Positions 46,294 to 57,911 of a stretch of DNA of 64,000 nucleotides are shown here, one piece after another. This DNA is from Leptodontidium sp. MPI-SDFR-AT-0119 (Eukaryota; Ascomycota; Leotiomycetes; Helotiales; Leptodontidiaceae). Where the stretch lies: contig JAHLEZ010000002.1 of the NCBI GenBank assembly GCA_020726505.1, forward strand, positions 2,852,001 to 2,916,000. Direction: 5' to 3'. Each line of letters begins with the position of its first letter. Position 1 is the first letter of the stretch. The position numbers and the translations under genes were made by a program. The notes under the pieces are model-generated. The model saw only the letters and a program-made list of their open reading frames with translations. It was not told the origin of the DNA and ran no database searches.

Positions 46294-47954
46294 GGCTGCG
46301 GTGCGGTGTGGAGGTGCAGCTTCGAGGCGTTCAGGCGGGCAGGGCTTTTGGCTTTGGCTTTGAGGGGATTTTGCAGGTGCGGACCAGCCCCAGCCCCAGG
46401 CGACATCGGATCAGTGTGGTGTGGTGCGCTGTTACCGCTGCCCCAGGATCTTGGCGATACTCGCTTGCAGTGAAGTGTGGGGAAGGAACAGGGGGGATGT
46501 GTTGCGTGAGAGTAAATAAACAAACCTATTGCTAGGATGAAGAAACTGGAGAATAATCACACATCAATACCTTACAATCTCAGGTCTTTGATTGAAGATT
46601 TCCTTTTGGACTTTCTCTTTCTCTATCTCTGTCTCTATCTCTGACTGACTCGTGTCCAAGATAATGTAATCAATCATGCACAGTAACCTCGGGTATGCTT
46701 ACTATTCAAGGACATCTGCAGAGATGACTGCAGGTGCATGGGTAACTTATGCTAGGCTATTTATTGACTTTTAGATTCACGACATGAAAACAAAACATAC
46801 CCTAAATCAACTCCATCAACTTCAACGACCAAAAAACAAATAAGCGAAAAACCAAAAAACAACCAAAAAAAAAAGAATATCTCCAAATCCGTAGCTAAAA
46901 ACGGCAAAGACTTACGCACAATCCGTAAAGCCTCTTTATCGGCTTTCTAGGACTGTGCTGCTTACTCCAAATTCTAGAAAATCTTTCTCATACCAAGTCG
47001 TTCCTATGGCCCATACCTGGCGACTTGCTTACGGTGATACTTCTTTTCTGAATTTGAGTGGGAGAGAATTGTTTATTTGCGTAGATAAGGGAGGGAGTGG
47101 TTTCGGGTATTTTTCGGGTCTGGTGTGGTGCGGTGCGAGTGGGATGTGCAGTTGAGGCGAGCTGGTGTTGGGGTGTTTTGTCTGTTTGCTTGAATTACTT
47201 TTAGGGGAGGGATCTGTAGATTTGGTTTGGGGGAGAGGCTGTTGATATCATGGGATTCTGTAGAGGTAGCAATGTTATGGTTACAGTACCCGGTGTAGGC
47301 GGTGCAATGAGTTGGATCGCGGACATCTCAAATGTGTGCGGTTGGTAGATATTTAAAGGTCTGGGATAATGTTCAATGACTGAAAGAAGGAAAGAAAGAT
47401 GGGAGGGGGCGAAGAATCCTTTGAAACTTTTCAAGACCTTCGTGGGCTGATTAAAATGGACATTGGGGATTTTGGAAGGAGATTTTTGAGTGTGGCTTTT
47501 AATCCGCTGGAGAGGTTTGTCTGTAGTCACCGCGCTTCAAGCTTTCCCACCCAATTTATGAACGCGAGGCCGGCAATAGAGTCAGCAGACATAGGACAGG
47601 ATGACAAAACCGGTAATCGTGTGATGTGAATGATTTTTTTTTACCAGAGCGCTTAGCTTAGATACAAACCGGCGGGTGGTTGGATAGATGTTGATACTCC
47701 TAAAAGTCTTAATTTTGATCTTCCGAATCTCTTTCATGACCTAAATCTCACACTATTGAAGCATTTTCACTGCTTCGAAGGAATGAAAGCGACATATGCT
47801 GAAAAATCAATCCAAAATAGGATTTGGTGCACCCTACCCATAATAACAATTGCAACGCCATGAACGCCATATAAGGGTATCATTTACTTTCCTTTCTCAA
47901 TCGCTCTTTCAACAACACCTGCAGTACATATCTCACCAACTCACCAACATCATA
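46294..47954. other. Intergenic, nothing recognised
   Basis: About 1.7 kb. A C/T-rich tract (46600-46650) fits the promoter or leader of the Gag1-type gene. The minus-strand frame at 47201-47530 has no domain. Confidence 0.5.
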
Positions 47955-49622
47955 TCAGGCTCTCCCCCCAGCTCTCCTCTTCTCCTCAATCGTCCTCCTC
48001 AGCTCCTCTTCTCTCGATTCAAGCGCCTGCAATTGCTGTAGACGCTCTTTCTTATCCCTAATTTGGGCCATCTCACTCTCCAGCTCTCTGAGCTCGGTAT
48101 CCTCTACAATATTCAGTGAGTTATGTACTGGATTATTGACATTTGCGGCGCTGATTCAGACTCGATTGGGACAGAACTGGAATGTGATGGATAACCGTGA
48201 GTATCCTCCCAAGGCGGCGGGAAAGATGTCGAGATTGGGTCTCCTCTTGCGCTAGTTTCTGGGTTGTCATCTGCGAGTGGTGGGGGTGGGAAATGACGTT
48301 GGGTTGGGTACCCTGTAGCTCTAGTACCGTCGGAGTTCATTTCGTATCTTTGAGATGCGGGATCATTGTTCAGTTTGTGGAGATCGCTTCCAATTGCTGG
48401 TGTATGTGATTGATCCATCTTGTGGACAGGGACTCGTATACTGCCGCCCAGCTCACTGAAATATCCTGGGTATTGCGGAGGAAGCTTTTCTGCCTTGGGG
48501 ATAGCTGATATGTGTTCAGGAAGACCACCGTCGTGAGTTTCTTGGATCTCTGCAGATGCTCTTCGACGACGACGACGAAAGAATAGGAAAGCTCCTAGGA
48601 TTATGGCGAGGGCGACTAAGGGAATGGCAACGCCGAGTCCTATCTTTGCACCTGATGAGAGACCAGTAGGCTTAGCATTAAACGTTGCTTTTCCTGTGGT
48701 GATGTTGCTTGATGACGTGCCTATGGCTGTTGAAGTCTTGGCACCGCTGCTCAGCCTACAGAACTGGAAGAGGGAGATGGGACACTTGCTGGGAGTGTTG
48801 CTTCGATCCCAAAGATCCGTGTGATCGCGGGCGAGCTTTGTGCTGTAATTATAGATGTATATCCCGGCACTCCAGCAGACAACGTGGTGTACGTATTGAA
48901 AGTAGATACGGAGGTATCTGCGGCTAATATCAACACCGTCGTAGTCCCGGATCCGCCCGCTGGTAGTTGTATGGATGTTGATGCTGGAACGCCCCACGGC
49001 TGAGTTGAAGTTATGGTAGCGATTGGAGTAGGAGTTGAAGTCTCGGGGGAAAATTCGATAGACGAACTTGATCCAAATTGTCGTCCGTGTAGTCGAAGCT
49101 GATCACGCATGAATTGAGGTAGAAAGACGGACACGTCAACCGCCTCGCATAAGTCCAGCAGCCGGCTTGGGGCTCCTATTCTCGGAAACAGTACAGACTT
49201 ATACAACAGGTAGTAAATCTCTTACGAAGAGCATCATTTCTACAACCCTCGATGCAGGTTTGAAACACTCCCCAAGATGTGTCTCCTCCCACTGGTCCAT
49301 CAATGCTATCAAACGTTTCGCATATGCAGACGTAATCTGAACTGGCGCACCCATATTTGACCATTCTAGGGAAAACACAGCTAGCCTTCTGGAAGTTAGC
49401 ACCGAGGCATCACACCAGGGACCTCGAACACACAATGCATGATGGTATTTGGGCCACTATTTCGGGCAATGACAGCTGATGTGACTCAGAATCACCAAAG
49501 TGAAAAATATCGGTCTGAACGACAATGTAGGCCGTACTTGCAAGGGCGATGATTGCGGTGAGAATGGCCGTGATGCTGTAGTACCACGAGCCACCTCGAT
49601 CTTTGGAGTCGGCTGGCGCCAT
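47955..49622 (-). CDS. CFEM-domain single-pass membrane protein, with frame problem
   Basis: Exon 1 runs 49622-49423 (start MAPADSKDRGGSW, membrane anchor YYSITAILTAIIALASTAYI). Exon 2 is 49365-49226 and exon 3 starts at 49175; these joins build a CFEM domain with eight Cys: PSC, IVC, YGCASSDYVCIC, QTC, EGC and LLDLC. The Asp of SSDYVC is the family's haem-iron ligand position. A Ser/Thr-rich stalk follows, then a second membrane helix IGLGVAIPLVALAIILGAFL with RRRRRR behind it and a Pro-rich cytosolic tail. The frame changes by one base near 48745-48756 (SSSSVG runs into TGA at 48751-48753 while SSGAKTSTAIG continues in another frame). A last coiled-coil exon (about 48103-47955: DTELRELESEMAQIRDKKER) is probable but its splice is unresolved. 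CFEM proteins of this layout sit in the plasma membrane or cell wall. Confidence 0.7.
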
Positions 49623-50624
49623 GAGTTTTACCTCGAGTCGTAAGGCAGACGGATGCACTTCACACCAAGAAAAGGGAAGAGCCGATTCCTCCTCTGGAAT
49701 CAAGATGTCCTCTTGATAAATTAACGAGAAGCTGGTGCACTTCTATCCACATTCGAAGCGCGAAGAGCACCAAAAGTATCTTAGAGATAAGGAATAGCAG
49801 ACTTGGACCTCAAGGCTAGGGGCTTAGCAATTGGCACTCAGCAGCACCCCGCCACCAAGTCGTTGATGCGACTTCAATAAAAGAGTGCATTTGAGGCTGA
49901 AAATCAAGACATTGATTGGCTTTGATTGAGCTGGGGATGACTAGCTTCCACAAAAATAACGGATCCAAGTAGATATGCTGATGTGCCATTCGTCCACGGC
50001 CAGGAATGCCCCTGTATGGAAACATCAAAACTTGTAGCATAAGACGTGCTCCTATCATGGGAGAGTCCTTTTGCACTAAGAAGGGCTCTGCCGTTATGAT
50101 TTCGAGAAGGAGGTGTGCGCAAGGCTGTGGAATCGGCCTTGAAAGCTGTGAAATGACAGTTTGGGGGCCGTTGCGGCTGAGGAACTACCATCAATCACCT
50201 CAATTCATAATACTCGACGGCATAAGAGGAAAATATGACGTGTAACACTTCAACTCAACTACAAAATTGATAGAATGATAAGCAAAACAAGTAAAAACAA
50301 AAATAAGTTCAATTGGTAATTATTATAGGGTGAAGTGGCACCTTTTGCGTGGAAGAGGAGAGGCGTTCGAGGGGCTCTCACATAGTCAGTGACTTGGAGG
50401 TTGGATTTGGCTTTGTGTTGGTGTTGGCGCGCCAAGACATCGTCATGCCGCGGAACACCCAAATCGGAGAGGAGCTCAGTAGGACCACCAGGACAACTAC
50501 CAACATGCGCCAACGACCACTCAGCCACAAAGTTGCACGCGATCGCATGTTCTGATGGAACAACAACGTCGATGATACTCTGCTCCAGCTTTGGCATTTC
50601 TGTTGAAGCTGGCACGCCTCCGCT
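49623..50624. other. Intergenic between divergent genes
   Basis: 1 kb between the CFEM gene (minus) and VPS39 (plus). The open frames on both strands (49816-50752) have no domain; probably two promoters. Confidence 0.5.
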
Positions 50625-53600
50625 ATGCTTTCCGCCTTCACAGCTCGTCCGATCGTCGAGCTCAGGCAGCGGGACAAATTCAAGATTGAATCTATACTGG
50701 CATATGGTATGACGGGTCCCTTCTCTTGCCATTCAGCTACTAATGATGTCAAGGCGATCGACTATTGGTAGGACTGAGTACTGGGAGCTTGCGAGTATAC
50801 CGAGTCAACGAGGTACCAGACGAGAGTGGGAAACAAAATGGCTCAACGAAGGCAGATGCGAAGTCCGACAACAAGCCCCCCTCCCGACCAAGTTCCTCAT
50901 CCGCTCCGAAACCAGTTGATCTTTTGCGAGAGGTGGAGAAGTTCTCGACTAGGGCCATTGACCAGCTAGCAATCATAAAAGAAGCCAATGTTCTGATATC
51001 CTTGTCGAACTCCTACATATCGATACACGATCTCGGGTCCTATACTCTGCAGGAGCAGTTGATCAAGACTAAGAGTGCATCCACATTCGCGGTCACTTCG
51101 AATATTGTCAAGGACTCTGCGACTGGGATACCGGAAATCATATCGAGGTTAGCAGTTGCGGTCAAGAGGAGGCTTCTTCTCTGGTCATGGCACGAATCAG
51201 AGTTGGAACACGATGTACTGGAAATCACTTTGTCGGATACGATTAAGACTTTGACCTGGGCGTCTGCTACAAAGATCATATGCGGTATGAATTCTGGATA
51301 TGTCATTGTGGATGTTATCAGCCAGGAAATCGAGGATATCATTGGGCCTGGAGCTATTGGAGGGGCCGCAGGTGCCCAAGCTGGTCGATTTGGTGGTGTT
51401 GGATCAGCCAGTATGGGATATATGGGCCTTGGAAGTTACATACCGAAACCGTTGGCGACAAAACTTGCAGACGGGGAAATGTTGCTCGCCAAGGATATCA
51501 ATTCGCTATTCATCACAGCCGAAGGAAAACCACTAGAGAAACGCCAACTGCCATGGGCTCAATCGCCAGATGCCATAGGCTATTCGTATCCTTATATCCT
51601 GGCTTTACAATCACCTTCCCAAGGAACGTTAGAAGTTCGGAATCCTGACACTTTGTCTCTGCTACAATCCATTTCTCTGCCTAGCGCAAAGCAACTGCAT
51701 TTCCCACCTCCGACTGTCAGTCTTGCACATGCAGGCAAAGGATTCCATGTTGCGAGTGAGAGATGCATCTGGCGAATGGGGTCAACTGACTATGACTCGC
51801 AAATCGACGAGCTTGTGGACAAGGCAAGGTACGATGAAGCGATTAGTGTGCTCACCATGTTAGAAGATGCGCTGTTGCGAAATAAGGAAGAGAGGTTACG
51901 GGAAATCAAGATATTGAAAGCACAATGGCTTTTCGATCAACGCAAGTATCAGGATGCGGTCGATATATTCATGGCGAAAGATGTCCAAGCACCCCCAGAA
52001 CGAGTTATCAAATTGTTCCCACGGGTCATTGCAGGAGATCTGACGATCCTGGAGGAGAAAAATGAAGACTCAGATTCGGAGAAGGAAGATGCCGCAGCAT
52101 GTCCTAATGGCGAGCATTCTGAAGATTCGAAGACTGAAGCTATTGGCTCCCCCAAGCCAGCCGCTATCAACAAGCTTCTCAAGGCTCAGGCAAAGACGAA
52201 TTCTGATACTTCTTCTATTCGGTCGTTCATGAGATTGGATGGTGGGGAGCCCAGCGACCCATCTAGCACTAAATCAAAACTACTGGAGGATTTGCCATTA
52301 GAGGGAAAAGATTTGACGACAGCCGTACTTGCTCTTTCGGGATTTCTCGTCCAAGCACGGAATAGGATGAAGGCTTTCTTAGATGCCGAAACCGGGAAGC
52401 TGAAGCCCTTGGAGCAGAATGGTCAGAATGGGTCCTCTCAGCATGCCTTCGAATCACTCCTCACAGCTCCAGCATCCGATGCTGAGAAGGATCGAGAGCA
52501 GAAGCTCCGTGATACGGCTAAGCTGATAGACACAACTCTTTTCAGAGCCTATATGCTCGCTCGTCCACAATTAGCCGGATCACTCTTCCGACTGCCTAAC
52601 TTCTGCGACCCAGAAGTTGTCAATGAAAAGCTGCTGGAGAACGGGCGCTTTAATGACCTCGTTGATTTCTTCCATGGCAAAAAGTTACATCGCCCAGCAC
52701 TCGAGTTACTGAAACGCTTCGGCCAGGGCGAAGAAAGCGAAGAGGGACCAGCCACATTGAAAGGTCCCCAACGAACCGTAGGCTATCTTCAAAATCTCCC
52801 TCCCGAGATGATCGATTTGATCCTCGAATATGCCGACTGGCCTCTACGCCAGGATCCTACTCTGGGAATGGAGATCTTTCTCGCGGACACCGAGAACGCC
52901 GAGACGCTTCCACGGGACAAAGTCGTCAACTTTCTGCAGGGCATTGATATTGACCTCGCGGTGAAGTATCTGGAGCATGTGATCAACGAACTCAGTGACC
53001 TGACGCCGGAATTCCATAATAGGCTTGTGGGTGCTTATATCCAGAAGCTGAAAGGGAGGGAAGATAAGAACTCTGAAGACTGGAGGGGGTTGATGGGACG
53101 GCTGATTGACTTTTTGAGGGGAAGTAAACAGTATTCGCTTTCGAAGGCTTTTGGATTGATACCCCGGGATGGTAAGCCCTCCTTCCAGCAGAGCACCAGG
53201 ATCACTAGCTGATACGAATATAGATCCCGACTTTTATGAGGCGCAAGCTGTGGTTTTGAGTAATATGGGACAGCATAAACAGGCATTAGAGATCTACGTC
53301 TTCAAGATCCAGGATTTCGAGAAAGCGGAAGAGTGGGTTTCTCCTGTCCTCGTTGTCATTTCACGTCAGCTAAGAATACCAGGTATTGCAACCACATCCA
53401 CCTAACAAGCGATTCTGCAACCACCTCCCCCCTCCAAACCCGCCGCGGTTCAACCTCTTCCCAAGACGACGACACATCCACCCCGTCCATCTACCACACC
53501 CTGCTCTCCCTTTACCTCACTCCACCACCGCCCAACAAACCAAACTGGCCACCAGCCCTCGACCTCCTCTCCAAACACGGCTCCCGCCTCCCCGCCTCCT

Positions 53601-53983
53601 CAACCCTAAACCTAATCCCGACCACCCTCCCGGTCGGAGAACTCGAATCCTATTTCCGCGGACGCATCCGCGCCGCAAACTCCATCGTCAACGAAACGCG
53701 TGTCGTCTCCGGCCTACGAAAAAGCGAAGTCGTAGCTACCCAAGCTGAACTCTTACTAGGTGATGGCGTGCCAGGTGGGAAAGGTGGCAGGAATCGGAGA
53801 GTCGTGGTTAGTGATGAGCGTGTTTGTGGCGTTTGCCATAAGAGGATTGGGAGGAGTGTTATCGCTGTTTTGCCGGATAATGAGGTTGTACATTATGGGT
53901 GTTTGGGGAGGGTCGGGAATAGACCTGCGTCTGGCGGTGCTGGGATGGCGGGGTTGAGAGCTGGGAGTTGGGGGAGGTCGTGA
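50625..53983 (+). CDS. VPS39: Vps39/Vam6, HOPS complex subunit
   Basis: Exons 50625-50706, 50754-53171, 53224-53332 and 53383-53983 keep frame to 1069 residues. Exon 1 starts MLSAFTARPIVELRQRDKFK, the conserved Vps39 N-terminus. Then come a CNH/citron-type beta-propeller (LLVGLSTGSLRVYRV, VLISLSNSYISIHDLGSYTL, RLAVAVKRRLLLWSWHES), a helical solenoid with LVDKARYDEAISVLTMLEDA and DFYEAQAVVLSNMGQHKQAL, and the C-terminal zinc-binding-like segment RVCGVCHKRIGRSVIAV with VVHYGC. As part of HOPS it tethers late endosomes, autophagosomes and vacuoles through the Rab GTPase Ypt7. The linker between 420 and 500 is acidic and disordered. Every splice site is canonical. I first considered Vps11, but the N-terminus and final Cys motif fit Vps39. 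Confidence 0.93.
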
Positions 53984-54285
53984 GATGGTGTGATATGTTG
54001 TTTGGTCGAATACATAGCGCGGCGTTCGTTTCTTGCGTTTCTTGAAGATGGATGGGCGGCCCTTGGTGGCATATTTGGTGGTTGAGTATCCTGTATATAT
54101 CCGCATCCGAGTTTGTGAAGCAATAGATGCAAGCATCAATTATCTTTTCATCACCAACCCTCTCCTGCCAATCCCTATCCTATTAACTATCGCCTTTCTC
54201 CCACCCAAACTCCACCAGCCAGCTAGCCAGTCAAACCAGGATATACACCCCTCACAAAACCCAATCATCAGTCATCACCCATCCC
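53984..54285. other. Intergenic between convergent genes
   Basis: About 300 bases shared by the 3' ends of VPS39 and GON7; nothing else seen. Confidence 0.5.
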
Positions 54286-54669
54286 TCAATCCTCCTCATC
54301 AACAACCTCTTCCCCATAATTCTCCTCCTCCTTATTCTCATCCACTCCATCTTTCTCTTTCCCTTTCCCCTTCCCCTCCCCGCTCGCCGCCGCAGCAGCA
54401 GCCAGTTTATTATCCTCCTCCATCCTTGCCGTGAGCTCTTTGTTGATGCTTTCTTGCATTTGGGAGGTTGCGAGGCGGAGGGCGGAGAGGTAGGCTGTTT
54501 TGCTTGCTGTTGAAGGGGAGGAGGTAGAGGTGTTGGAAGAGGTGCTGGATTCTGGGAGGGAGGGCAGTGTCGTGGAGTAAGTGAAGGGGGCGTTGGTTGG
54601 GGATTTGTAGGTTGCTTTTAGGGCGGGGGCGGAGGTGGGAGTTGTGGTTGTTGGGGTTGGGGAGGCCAT
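54286..54669 (-). CDS. GON7: EKC/KEOPS complex subunit Gon7
   Basis: Single-exon gene for 127 residues, typical of fungal Gon7. After a Thr/Pro-rich start the conserved pieces are LKATYKSPTNAPFTYSTTLP, then the helix YLSALRLATSQMQESINKEL followed by TARMEEDNK, and the terminal EENYGEEVVDEED. Gon7 is the small, largely disordered subunit of KEOPS, which makes the t6A base of ANN-decoding tRNAs and affects telomeres and transcription. The low-complexity Gly/Lys segment in the middle is normal for the family. The ATG at 54669 is the only in-frame candidate before the conserved region. Confidence 0.8.
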   Translation of the reverse strand: MASPTPTTTTPTSAPALKATYKSPTNAPFTYSTTLPSLPESSTSSNTSTSSPSTASKTAYLSALRLATSQMQESINKELTARMEEDNKLAAAAAASGEGKGKGKEKDGVDENKEEENYGEEVVDEED

Positions 54670-56153
54670 GTTTGCTGGAGATTGGGGGATGGTGGGTTTG
54701 GAGGTCTGGGGGATTATGTAGTATATGGTGTAGGGAGACGTGTGAAGTTGAGAAGTTGTGGTGCTGAGGGGTTGTGATGATGGCGGGGTTCAAGCTCAGC
54801 TTGAAAATTCAGGGTTGGCTTGCTCGCTGCGGCCCCTGTTCCCGCTTGGGCTCGCTTCGGTCTCTTTACTTTGTAGTGGTTGCTGACATGAAGATAAAAC
54901 AAAACAAAGCGAATCTTTGGGAGAGTCATTGGAGTCTCTAAAGCAGCTCGTGGGAGAGGGAAAGCTGACCAATACATTATAGGTCATTTCATATCACCCA
55001 TCCACCCAGAGAGTGCTAAGTTCTGAGTTCTTAGCTCTCTATGAACTCCATATTTCCCTAGATCCTCCTCTTGCATCCGTCATCATCCATAGCTTTCGAT
55101 GATCTCCAAAAAATCGGGTTTCGCAATGAAGCATAGTAGATGAAATAAGATCACAGCTATAATATCCCAGTCTGCTTCTAGATATATCTCGCTTTTCGTG
55201 AATGGGACACAATCCGGCACCCTCTGCTCAAAATCAAGTAAATAAATCGTAAATGAAATTGACGCAGGCTCCTCGAATATCCCGAGCCCATAGCTGCCAG
55301 AATCTGCCTCCCCTCCTTTATCAGCCCATCTTACTTCCCGGGCCTCGCGGCCATTTGACTCAAAGTATCAAAATTCATGTAAAACGAAAAAGAAAAATTT
55401 CTTGAAACATTATCTAACTGAGGAGTAAAAATCTAAATTCTGGATATTGGATCTCGGGGACAGAATGATGAAAGAAAATACCCAAAAAATAGCAAATTCG
55501 AATTGTACAATTCGTAGAGAGGCCGAAAATGCAAAGGGGTATTTAGCGGCGCTCGTGGCGTAAATGCGATAGTAAACTATGCAGTATAGGAAGGTCGTGT
55601 GGCGCATGAGGGTATAGAGAGATGAGAAATTGCGACAACGTTGTGATGGTTTAGATGGCTTGGGCCCTTACGGTGCAGTGAAGTAACGAGTGCTGTGCTG
55701 GAGTCAAGCAAGGAAACTAAAGCGGCGGGGAGGGGGTGAGTTGGCAGGAAAGATAGTATAGATGGTTGCAGTTGAAGGCATGGCATGATGACCGTAGGTG
55801 CAGAAAATATAAGTTTTACAACTCAAGCAAGTTGTCACGGTGACAGAGAGAGAAGAGAACCCAAGGATATAAACGGACGAGTTGCAGGCCGGGGAATCTC
55901 CCACATTCAGATTCAACAAAATGGAAGCAATAAACAAGAAAATAACTTACTAGGAATGGCTGTCCAGCGCAATCAACAGCTGGCTTCAGGATAGTATGCC
56001 TTTCAATTTGCCATCAGAGCCGTTGTCCTTCCTCGATTTCCTCCGTTTGGTAGGGCCTTCAGATGATGAGGCATTTGTTTGACTGCATCCTTCTCCTTTA
56101 GCTGACCGGATCTGGAGATTCCCACCAGAGAGTGTAGCAAGCATAACAGATAT
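54670..56153. other. Intergenic, nothing recognised
   Basis: About 1.5 kb, partly A/T-rich (55370-55500). Short frames at 54714-54987 and 55577-55994 lack domains. Confidence 0.5.
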
Positions 56154-57911
56154 TTATGAGAAGATCTCGTCCCCACCGGAGCATTGGGAGCTCATCATGG
56201 GTGTCAAACTTAGAGGAATCTTTAGGTTTGTCTGACTGCCTGCAAGCACCTTTGAAGTGGACAAAGGACCTTGATTGATGGGTTGGCAACCTGTTGGTAT
56301 TTCAATCCTTCGTCGCTTGTTCATTATTGAAGAGCTAGCTCCGCCGAGCACACGTTTGTCTGCGGTATTTGGTCCGACACGAGGAGAGTTCTTGGTGGAA
56401 TATTTTTTCTTGATTAGCGGTGTTGGAGTTTGCTTCGCAATCGTTGATGCTGGATGAATACTATTAAATGTAGGCAACGCAGTTGGCGAATTTTGCTGTT
56501 CTTCGCTCTCTGCCGCTTTGGAGAAGCTCAACCGTTGTTGGCCTTTCTCCTTAGTAAGTTTAAGCTTAACTTTCGCTTGATGATATTCAAATTCCTCCAC
56601 AATACTAAGGTAGCCGAGTCGGAGGATCCATTTGGGAACGCTTCGCCTTTCCTTGTATTCCGCGTGATAGTCTTGCCCTTTTGTAGCTTTGTCCGTTCCC
56701 AGGGAGGTCACATCCAAAGATGTTATTTCCGAAAGTAGTAGGGTAATGACGGTTGCTCCATTTGCTTCCTCATCACACTTCTCGATACTTGGCTTGCAAC
56801 GGAGAATTCGGTTGTTGGGGGTTAGTTGCATTAGTGCTTGTGTGAGCAAGATGGGAACGACGTGTCCAACATATCCTCTACCTCGAATGGAAAAATGGGT
56901 TTTCAGGAAGGGCCAAAGCAACTCTTCGCCGATTGCTCTCTCACATATTGCTGGGTCTTTCCATTTCTCGAGCCTCTTTACGGTAGATACATTCGGTTTT
57001 GTATAAAGCTTGACGATCTCTGCCCCAGGAAATTTGGAAGGTACATGGACGTTTTGCCATTTGCCAGAGTCCTTCAGAAAAACAATTAGCTTTTCCTGCC
57101 ACGCAGAAAGTTGCTGGCTATTGGACGCCTCCCGCATTGTGGCCGGAAGGCCAGCTTCGACTGCCGTGAAAACCCCCTCGCTGGCGAAATTGTTAAGTCC
57201 AGCATCATAGTCGCCGTTATTTCAGACGGCATTGAAGATGAAGGCAGACTGGTCGAACCCAAGGTTGATAGCTGAGGCCGTATCCGCTTCAAAGAGACTA
57301 ATGTGTGTTTTCGAATTTCTTTCGCTCTCCTTGTGAAAGCGAAAAAGTCGCTTACAACCAAACATAAAAACATCTCCGTCGTCGGACCACACAGCATCCA
57401 CAATTCCTAGCTCCTCCATTCTGGCGCAGTCTGCCTCGGCTTCTGCTGGTGCAGTATGGTATCCTATCCCCAGGTTCCTCAGCAATTCTTTCAGCAGCTT
57501 GTTCAAATCAGGGTTGTACGGGGCATTGCCGATTTTGTTCCCCTTGTTCGGCTTCTCGGATCCATCAAAAACGAAATGGAATTGTAGCCCCAGGCTTAGA
57601 AGATTTGACAGCCACCAGAATATATTCTGCACGCTAATTTGGGACTCGCATGTGTGGGACTTGGGGGTTTGGGCTGAAAGAAGGAGATAATCAGTGAGAT
57701 GGTTTTCACGAGGATGTTAGGGTTCTACTTGACCGCCGTTCATCCAACAACTTCTTCGACACGCTTGATTTGACCTGCCCCGGGGCATCGACAGCGACTC
57801 TGAGAGGTCTGCCATGCTCCTCGAAGTGCTCCCTTGCTTAATCATTGATGTTGACAACCTTCTTCGCCGACTCCAATTTCTCCCACAATCTTCCCGCATC
57901 AGTAAGTGATG
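56154..57911 (-). pseudogene. XPG-type nuclease of the GEN1/Yen1 group, multiply disrupted
   Basis: Read on the minus strand. The N-terminal XPG region is near 57900: GRLWEKLESAKKVVNIND, then TAA (57838-57840), then AREHFEEHGRPLRVAVDAPG in the same frame; the expected opening MGI is not seen. The middle exon (to 57222) has LLSLGLQFHFVFDGSEKP and the XPG-I catalytic block TAPAEAEADCARMEELGIVD with VWSDDGDVFMFG, the acidic metal ligands being kept. A TGA at 57222-57224 replaces the codon before NNGDYDAGL (the family's GGDYD motif), and the frame then continues without stop to 56154: AWQEKLIVFLKDSGKW, LYTKPN, YVGHVVPILLTQAL and a basic tail. Intact relatives resolve Holliday junctions or flap structures. 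With two nonsense codons in conserved blocks and an unclear first splice, this copy is probably dead, unless the assembly contains errors. Confidence 0.75.

Noticed and set aside
50625..53983. Vps11 instead of Vps39
   Set aside because: The MLSAFTARPIVEL start, the solenoid and the RVCGVCHKRIG...VVHYGC end match Vps39; there is no Vps11-type RING.
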